Part shown: piece by piece, positions 59,184-64,000 of the stretch
How positions within the stretch are numbered: the first letter of the stretch is position 1
Layout: every line of letters starts with the position of its first letter
Origin: Ulva prolifera
Lineage: Eukaryota > Chlorophyta > Ulvophyceae > Ulvales > Ulvaceae
Reading direction: 5' to 3'
NCBI GenBank assembly: GCA_023078555.1
Contig: CM041203.1
Location: forward strand, 2,185,481-2,249,480
DNA: 64,000 nt
Made by a program: the position numbers and the translations under genes
Notes under the pieces: generated by a model
Told to the model about the DNA's origin: nothing
What the model saw: the letters and a program-made list of their open reading frames with translations, nothing else
The model's database searches: none

Positions 59184-60086
59184 ATGATTTTTGCGTCCAT
59201 AATCGTATTTCTGATATGGCTGCTTGCGCGTGCACTTCTCAAGCCAACTGCTTCTTCGAAGCTGAAGTTGCTTTGCGTCTTGGGCTCAGGTGTGCGTCGA
59301 TGGGTCTCATGTGGTAGCAGTTCTAGCTCTGCTGTCAGCTGAAAGTCGTCCTATCTTCATTGCCTGGGCTTGTAGATGATGCAATTGTACATCAGATTCT
59401 GTGAAATATGTCGATGTTGATTGGAATGGCATGATCATGCGTCAATAAACACGCTGTTTTCTGTGGGAGCGCCCTGGCATGGCCAGCGCAGGTCATTGTG
59501 TTCCGGACACCAGTGTCCAGGCAAGGCATTTGCTGAAGATCCTATTTTCTGCTGCGCTGCAGGCGGACACACAGCTGAAATTTTCAAGGTCCTGTCTGCG
59601 CTGAACATGTCGCGCTTCAGCCCCAGGGTTTATGTCGTGGCTGATACTGACCGTCTTGGGATGGTCAAGGCCAACCACTATGAGCAAACGTTGGATCCAG
59701 ATGCCCAGGAAACAAACAAACCCTCTTACTGTGTCCGACACATCCCCAGGAGCAGGGAAGTGGGGCAGTCATGGGCTTCAAGTATCTTCACAACTGCGTG
59801 GGCTTTAATGTTCTCCGTTTGGGTGGTTCTCATTGAACGGCCTCGCTTGATACTGGTCAATGGGCCAGGAACTTGCCTGCCGATTTGTATGGCAGCATAT
59901 GCACTACGGCTGCTGTGGCTACTGGATGTGAAAATTGTCTTTGTTGAGAGCATTGCCCGGACTCAGAACTTGAGCCTCACAGGGAAGCTGCTACATTTGT
60001 TCAACGTTTGCGATCTTTTCTTTGTGCAGTGGCCAGAATTGCAATCGCAATTCCCAAAGACCAAGTTTGTAGGTAGAGTTTACTGA
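59184..60086 (+). CDS. ALG14: ALG14, membrane subunit of UDP-GlcNAc transferase for N-glycan precursor
   Basis: ER membrane anchor that recruits ALG13 to add the second GlcNAc to dolichol-PP-GlcNAc. Exons 59184-59289 and 59563-60086 join in phase to 209 residues. An N-terminal membrane helix (IFASIIVFLIWLLARALL) precedes the nucleotide-fold start LCVLGSGGHTAEIFKVLSAL, the ALG14 hallmark. Further family blocks are RHIPRSREVGQSW, LILVNGPGTCLPICMAAY, VFVESIARTQNLSLTGKLL and FFVQWPELQSQFPKTKFVGR at the C-terminus. Size and order match the single-domain ALG14 of other eukaryotes. ALG13 is not in this window. Confidence 0.95.
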
Positions 60087-60819
60087 CCTTAATTCGATTG
60101 TAACCCAATGTGGCTCACAGGGTCATGCCTCAGTTGCATTTAGAGGCTTCTCAAACAGAAGCGGATGCATGTGCTGTTGACATTCGCCGTTGTGTCTATA
60201 TATTGACACCGTCATGGAACGATTTTTGGATCTGTTGCACATGTCGTGGGGTGTGTGATTTTGTGCAACATGTATGAGACGCTCGACATCAAATCATTAC
60301 ACAATGCAATGGTGGGTGGGCGAGATGTCAACCAAAGTGGAACCCATGCTTTCAGCACGAACGTCCCTACCTCTGTGAGGCTTGCACCACAACAGAGAGT
60401 GACTGATAGAATTGAATTGCGAAGCCACCCTGTGGCCATACGTTTGTTACAGGATCAAATGGAGATCGCATTAAGGATGTCCTACTGGCCCACAGACTTT
60501 CCGTCAATGACATATTCTGAACATCATGTTTTAATCGAGTGCATCCCGTGTTGCTGGGGGGTGTGCATGTATTTATAGAAGCCTCACACACATGCAATCT
60601 CGAATGTACACTCCACGAACTACATGTCTTCAGGATGTTTGATAATAATGAAGCAAGAACATTTTTGCTACTACTGCATGAGCTAAACACAGATATGCAA
60701 TATCTCCCAGATGCAGCTTCAGGCCTTCCCTCATACTGGAACACGGGCCAAGCAAGCGCCAACTTCTGAATGCATACCCATCTGGCCAAAGCCAAACAAT
60801 CACGGATCGGGACACGTTT
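60087..60819. other. Convergent intergenic region
   Basis: Between the stop of ALG14 (+) and the stop of the coiled-coil gene (-). Contains only unsupported short frames. Confidence 0.45.
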
Positions 60820-62565
60820 TTACTTGCGCACGATCTGCACACTGGAAAAAGTTGCCTCATCTGCCCCTGTGTCCCCGCCCGTAATGCTGCCTCCCATCAT
60901 GCTGCCTGGGTTCTTCTTTTGATCAGGCAGCCCCTTGAAGCGTAAGCTGAACAGGCCTTTTGGCTTCTTTGCCTGACCCTGCATGATGTTAGCATGTCAG
61001 CAGCAGTACAGGACCAAACGTGACACACTCTTGGATGCCGATCAGATCAACAGGCGAAGCCAATGTGATGTTTAAGGCATGCCTTGTCCACGGGTTCTGC
61101 CTTTGTGACAGACACCTCCTCTTTTTGCCCTGTGGAGTGGGCACTAACTTGCATCTCGTGTAGCTGTCCTGCCACAGAGTCGACAGAATCCTGTGGCAAA
61201 GCGGTCAAAGCAGCACTGCACCACAACAGCCTTGATCAAGGACACGCAATGAGATCAGATCGTCAACTTGAGATGGCAAGAGCTGACAGCTGATCGTCAG
61301 GGCAATAGAAACAATGCAAACCTCGGTATGCTGCTTGTCGCAGGCTTGAGGTTTTCCTCTTGCAAGTCCTTTTCCCCAGAGGCAGACTCACTGTTAAAAG
61401 CTAGGGCTCTTAAAATGCCACCTCCCAACGGCAATGCCCCTCCGTTTATGCTGCTGTGCTTAGAAGCGGCATTCGACGCCAGGCGTGATGCTTCATATGG
61501 CCCAGCTGTGTGAGAATAGCTGCTGGCATCGCTACGCGACGATGGCAAACGCAGATTCTGAGCGATGCTCATGAGGTGCGTCAGCCTGCTTTTGTCTTCC
61601 AAGACAAGTCCCATCTGCAATGTGTCGATGATCATTAAACATCAGCATCAGAACGATATCAAAGTACAGGCCGACGTCCTCACGGAGAAAATACCTGGCT
61701 CTCAAACTGGCTGCTGACTGCATCTTGCAGCAGTCCTCTGGCAGGCTCATTGCGTTGTGCTGCTTCAAGCTGTTCGACGTTACAATCCAGCTTGATACCC
61801 ATGTCATTCATTTTACTACTGAATTCCAAAGCTGGTAAGTCACCCTTCGTGAAAGCTGTGAGCGTCTCTGCAACTTCTGCTTTCAGGTCCTCAAGAAGAC
61901 CTGTGATGCGGGATGCCTCCTCTTCAGAGCTTTCTGTCAGCAATTGCACCTATAACAACTGAATTTTTGCAAAGCGGAATCGAAGACGATTTGAGAACAA
62001 TGTACATGACTCACTACGGTCTGCATGCCTTGGCATATGCATTGCATAGCGGATGACCAACCTTTTCTTTCAAATCACTGTTACTCTGCGTCAGCACCTC
62101 TGCCTGGCTGCGCAATTCATCGTTCTCTGCCCGGTACCTTTGAGCTTCGTCTTGCAGTAACGCATTGTCGACTTTCAGTTGTGCATTTTCCGTGACGAGT
62201 TGATCGGTTAGCTCGTTTAGCCTGGACATGCGAGATTCTATCTCTCTTTTGATGCGCTCCATGTCTTCGAGCCTGCCCTTGTTTTCTGCGTGAGCCTTCT
62301 GCTCCTCTCCTAGTACGTTTGCTGCCTCCTACGCAAAGTGTCGATATGTTAACCAGGACCGTAACTGCCGGCAGCTTTATCTGGCTAGTAGCAACACATT
62401 TACGCTCACCTGCAATTGCCCTGTAAGCTCTTTCTGCTTCTTGCGGAGTTCTTTCTCTACCTCCTGGAGTCGGTGCACCTTGGCGCTCGTCTCAGTGGTC
62501 GGTGCACCTCGCCGATGTCCCTCCAACGCAGCGGCCGCGCCGACCAGTAGCCATGGAAGAACCAT
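60820..62565 (-). CDS. Coiled-coil protein, function unknown
   Basis: Phased exons 62565-62410, 62328-62062, 61949-61695 and 61614 to about 61322, then two further predicted exons (about 61240-61070 and 60985-60820) ending VQIVRK. It starts MVLPWLLVGAAAALEGHRRG, a short hydrophobic stretch that could be a signal anchor. Long heptad-bearing helices follow (EVEKELRKKQKELTGQLQ; ERIKREIESRMSRLNELTDQ; a stretch containing ASRITGLLEDLKAEV). The C-terminal third is Ser/Ala-rich and probably disordered. No catalytic domain is visible. It could be a scaffold or tether. The two last exon joins are less certain than the first three. Confidence 0.62.
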
Positions 62566-63094
62566 GGCTGGCTATCCTCAAAGTTCCGTCTAAGCGACGA
62601 CGCTGATGAGGTTTTGAAGGCGAGAGTGTCGCGAAGCTGTAAGGAGGAACTGCGCAGATTGACTCAGATCCAGGTATACCGGCACGGCTGCGACATGTCC
62701 AGCCTGTCCGCCTGTGTGTTTATCGTCGGATGATGGTGTACTTCAGGGTCGCATCGGTACCGTCTGCACTCCTGTCGGATGCACCAACGCCACGTGAAGA
62801 TCGCATATGATGCGCTGCTGGTGCACCATGGTGGCGAAGCAGGCTCGGGATCAAACGTCACCATCGACGATCACACAAATGCGCCCCATCAGGTTGACTT
62901 GCTGACCGAAGCGTAATATCGGCAAAGGTACACATGTGGCGCCTGGTGTGCAGGGCTCCATTGTTGCAGTTTGATGGATGGCGTCCACGTCAGCTTACAC
63001 GCGACCATATCCCCCTCTGACATGATGCCACTGGCCAAGGTGAGTCGTTTGTCCACATGGGGCCTCCAATCCCGGGCGTTTCCACGTGAGGATG
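62566..63094. other. Between coiled-coil and Hsp70-like genes
   Basis: Should contain the 3' end of the Hsp70-like gene and the promoter of the coiled-coil gene. No substrate-binding-domain sequence of Hsp70 was recognised here in any frame. Confidence 0.4.
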
Positions 63095-64000
63095 TTACAT
63101 CTGGAAACCTGAAGTCCGAGACTGCAAATGCTCGACATAAATACTGTCGGCCATCTCGACGCCATCCGTCACATCTCCCACCATGATGCCAGCATGCACA
63201 CCAGCTCCTATCGCGACGCAGTGCTCAGGGTCAACATCTAGGGCATGCCGTTTGCACCCTGTCACACGCTCTAAAAACTCTTGTATGAAAGGGGCTTTGG
63301 TGGCCCCACCAACAAGCAGCAGCTGAGTGATGACTCGAGGTGGAGGCGAAAAGCGGTCTGCTGGGCTGGTCTGTGCTGGTTGTGCGCTATCGAAAGGATA
63401 GTGTGCAAATTCTAGATGATGCGCCTGCCCGAGTCGCTCAAGTGGGGACCACAAACGCTTCAAAAATGGCTCTGCCGCTCGCTTCAACTCTGACTGTGAC
63501 ATCTCGACCGTTATCGAAGCATCATCGTCGGTTGGGATCTCTACGCAGCATGTTTCTTGAGAGGAGAGGGTTATTTTGCAATGTTCAGCCAGCTGTCGCA
63601 AGCTCCTCCGCCGTGCAGCATCCACAAGCATGCTGCCTGCGGTGTCTGCACACACCGCACACACTCGAAGTACACACTTCGAGGTTGAGCAGCAGGCATC
63701 GAGGCCGGTTGAGCGTTGCCCTCTGTGACAACTGTGCCGGTCGCCATGCAGACACATCAATCATCCAACTCATGCCACAATGTGTGGCCTGGAGCATCGA
63801 GTGTTCATGTGCTGCATGCACAGGCACCGGCAGCATTATCTGAGCGTGCCACACCACAACGCACAGTGCACTGCAGTCTATGACAAGCCAGGTCAGCACG
63901 TTTGACAGTCAAGCACACCTGCTGGCAGCCTCCCATTTGCAGTCCACCACCTGACAATGTCAAAGTCCAGATCGATACCTCCCAGGCAATTGTCACCGTC
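63095..64000 (-). CDS. Hsp70-family protein, nucleotide-binding domain part; 5' end outside window
   Basis: ATPase domain of an Hsp70-like chaperone, read from the right edge. The first visible exon (about 64000-63920) contains GDNCLGGIDLDFDIV, equivalent to the Hsp70 block LGGEDFD. The next (about 63650-63095) has RQLAEHCKITLSSQ, the subdomain IIB helix. It then has LLLVGGATKAPFIQEFLERVTG, the adenosine/phosphate-2 region, and DVDPEHCVAIGAGVHAGIM, the end of the ATPase fold. The frame stops 31 residues after the GIMVGD motif. The canonical substrate-binding domain is therefore missing or lies in exons I could not detect. Divergence from cytosolic Hsp70 is marked. It may be an atypical plant/algal Hsp70 (Hsp70-8-like). 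Confidence 0.75.

Overview
This window is nuclear DNA from a eukaryote, most likely a green alga of the chlorophyte (trebouxiophyte-like) type. The genes are split by many short GT-AG introns, often ending in TGCAG. The gene set has a plant/algal flavour: an FdC2-type plastid ferredoxin, a chromomethylase-like DNA methyltransferase, a plastid-type CPYC glutathione transferase, a LOV photoreceptor domain and a cellulose-synthase-like protein. Intron phases were checked by hand wherever exon coordinates are given. I could not run searches, so family names rest on motifs I recognise.

Layout, left to right. The left edge cuts a HECT ubiquitin ligase (+). After about 3 kb of non-coding DNA come ferredoxin C2 (+), a voltage-gated/cyclic-nucleotide-binding K+ channel (-) that ends in a SAM-like domain, a 210-residue unknown protein (+) and the FG nucleoporin NUP62 (-). 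From 16.2 to 19.0 kb lies a head-to-tail array of four 5'-truncated non-LTR retrotransposon copies. From 20.2 to 25.1 kb is the most striking gene: a GT2 cellulose-synthase-like enzyme fused in one reading frame to a GH9 endoglucanase-like domain that appears to have lost its catalytic acids. A GST (-), a disordered Ser/Asp-rich protein with SUMO-interaction-like motifs (-) and a large, intron-rich chromomethylase-like gene (-, about 32.6-41.9 kb) follow.

The right third holds a glutaredoxin (+), a predicted class-II-amidotransferase-like/disordered/LOV fusion protein (-, seven exons with consistent phases), about 4.6 kb of apparently non-coding DNA, 6-phosphogluconate dehydrogenase (+), a small Lys-rich protein (-), ALG14 (+), a coiled-coil protein (-) and an Hsp70-family gene cut by the right edge (-).

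The genes do not form one pathway. This is ordinary mixed-strand eukaryotic gene order with housekeeping functions (NADPH supply, N-glycosylation, nuclear pore, ubiquitin, thiol redox) interspersed with accessory genes. The points most worth attention are the GT2-GH9 fusion, the amidotransferase-like/LOV fusion, the retrotransposon array and the unusual domain content of the methyltransferase and K+ channel.
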